In this document: positions 63,279 to 64,000 of the stretch, piece after piece
Numbering within the stretch: the stretch's first letter is position 1
Layout: every line of letters begins with the position of its first letter
Source: Calliopsis andreniformis
Lineage: Eukaryota > Arthropoda > Insecta > Hymenoptera > Andrenidae
DNA: 64,000 nt
Assembly: GCF_051401765.1 (NCBI RefSeq)
Contig: NW_027480595.1
Span: 620,001-684,000, forward strand
Reading direction: 5' to 3'
Made by a program: the position numbers and the translations under genes
The notes under the pieces: model-generated
Seen by the model: only the letters and a program-made list of their open reading frames with translations
Database searches by the model: none
Told to the model about the DNA's origin: nothing

Positions 63279-64000
63279 ATATTCTATTGAGGATTGAGGA
63301 TTGACAACTGATTGTTGAGGACTGAGGGCTGAAGATTGAGGGTTCCGGATTGAGGATTCAGAATTGAAATTTGAGGACTGAGCATTGAGGATTGAAGATT
63401 GAGTATTGAGGATTGAAGATTGAGAATTGAGGATTGAGGATTGAGGATTGAGGATGAGGGCTGAGTGTTGAGGATTGAGGTTTGAGGACCGAGGACTGAG
63501 GATTGAGGATTGAGAATTGAGGATTGAGGATTGAGGGTTGAAGACTGAGGATTGGGTATTGAGGATTGAAGAATGAGGATTGAGGATTGAGGATTGAGTA
63601 TTGAGGATTGAAGATTGACGATCGAGTAATGAGAATTGAGGATTGAGTATTGAGGATTGAGGATTGAAGATTGAGTATTGAGGATTGAAGGTTGAGGATT
63701 GTAGATTGAGGATTGAGGATTGAGGATTGAAAATTGAGGATTGGGGACTGAATGCTGAGGGTTGAATGATGAGAATTGATGTTTGTGGATAGAGATTTGA
63801 AGATTGCAGGTTGAGTATTGAGTATTGAAAACTGTGAAATCATGGTATTCTATTGAGGATTGAGGATGGACCACTGACTGTTGAGGACTGAGGGCTGAAG
63901 ATTGAGGATTCAGGATTGAGGATTCAGGATTGAGGTTTGAGGACTGAGGATTGAGGATTGAGGATTGAGGATTGAGGATTGAGGATTGAGGATTGAAGAC
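63279..64000. repeat. Right-hand HOR unit H, cut by the right window edge
   Basis: Alpha 63279, GGTTCCGG 63341, beta 63845 (566 bp). The unit continues out of the window within the run of ATTGAGG that follows the beta module, so the young array goes on to the right. Confidence 0.9.

Larger units (their letters stand above)
1..64000. repeat. 7-bp satellite array, unit ATTGAGG, filling the window
   Basis: Every stretch I read can be cut into heptamers related to ATTGAGG, with occasional hexamers (ATGAGG, ACGAGG, ATTAAG) that shift the phase by one. Common variants differ by one base: ATTGAAG, ATTGAGT, ATTGAGA, ACTGAGG, GTTGAGG, TTTGAGG, ATTCAGG, AATGAGG, ATTGTGG. Uninterrupted runs of the pure unit are short; one of the longest is 11 units at 59303-59379. 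The + strand is rich in G and very poor in C. No unique DNA interrupts the array and neither edge of it lies in the window. This is typical of eukaryotic satellite DNA. I do not recognise a published family or species for this unit. A structural or heterochromatin role is inference only. Confidence 0.97.

Noticed and set aside
906..63874. Dozens of long open reading frames on the - strand, up to 637 codons
   Set aside because: They follow from a stop-free 7-bp unit. Overlapping frames read the same peptide cycle, frame ends fall where variants such as ATTAAG, TTTAGG or CTATTG create stops, and no domain or gene structure is present.
2343..63874. Conserved peptide with I-E-Y-H-x-F-T-V-F in the open frames, as if a protein motif
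   Set aside because: It is the translation of the DNA anchor block. A second frame through the same anchor is also open (starting M-I-S-Q-F), so conservation is at DNA level and not frame-specific.
1..64000. Telomeric repeat
   Set aside because: The unit has only two adjacent G and differs at three positions from the closest rotation of the plant-type TTTAGGG. The degree of variation and the HOR structure do not fit telomerase-made DNA.
1..64000. G-quadruplex array
   Set aside because: Only GG pairs separated by five bases occur in the pure unit. Two-layer quadruplexes with such loops are weak, so I make no structural claim.
1..64000. Triplex (H-DNA) forming tract
   Set aside because: The + strand is purine-rich, but every unit has TT, so there is no long pure purine run.
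1..64000. CENP-B box or other known centromere protein site
   Set aside because: No match to the CENP-B box pattern was seen. Centromere function cannot be claimed from sequence.
51178..64000. CRISPR-like repeat-spacer array in the regular alpha-beta spacing
   Set aside because: The spacers are themselves heptamer satellite, repeats are over 100 bp, and there are no cas genes.
1..64000. Transposon, rRNA or tRNA gene hidden in the array
   Set aside because: No stretch departs from heptamer-derived sequence for more than about 20 bases, so there is no room for such an element.

Overview
The whole 64 kb window is satellite DNA. It is an array of a 7-bp unit, ATTGAGG on the + strand (TCAATCC family on the - strand), with very many one- and two-base variants. 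I see no unique sequence, no gene, no RNA gene, no transposon and no CRISPR array anywhere. Such an array suggests a eukaryotic heterochromatic region (centromeric, pericentromeric, subtelomeric or sex-chromosome are all possible). The taxon cannot be told from the sequence. The array runs off both window edges.

The array is not simple. Variant heptamers occur in fixed orders that recur tens of kb apart, so there are several levels of higher-order repeat (HOR). The most useful marker is an anchor block of about 22 strongly diverged heptamers that keeps the 7-bp register. About 75 copies of its core can be found. It falls into subfamilies that still align heptamer by heptamer. A second, rarer marker with a real register break occurs five times between 3.6 and 22.5 kb.

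Layout: 1-4821 and 10085-14766 are near-identical copies of one block. 4822-10084 is a mosaic carrying the same composite as the right end of the window. 11896-25141 is a HOR of about 4.3-4.6 kb. 25142-26019 is a 439-bp tandem duplication. About 25850-29533 is a 1842-bp tandem duplication. 29534-36099 is a mosaic with a 1580-bp-spaced duplication. 36100-41617 is a 2.81-kb tandem duplication. 41618-51177 is a mosaic related to 32-36 kb. 51178-64000 is a young-looking HOR whose units are 922-2069 bp and contain a module of nearly constant length (566 bp between two anchors).

The many long open frames on the - strand are a consequence of the repeat. TCAATCC has no stop in any frame, and because 7 is not divisible by 3 all three frames read the same seven-residue cycle (N-P-Q-S-S-I-L). 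The + strand meets TGA once every 21 bases in every frame. I therefore annotate no coding gene. All comparisons were made by eye; no alignment program was run.
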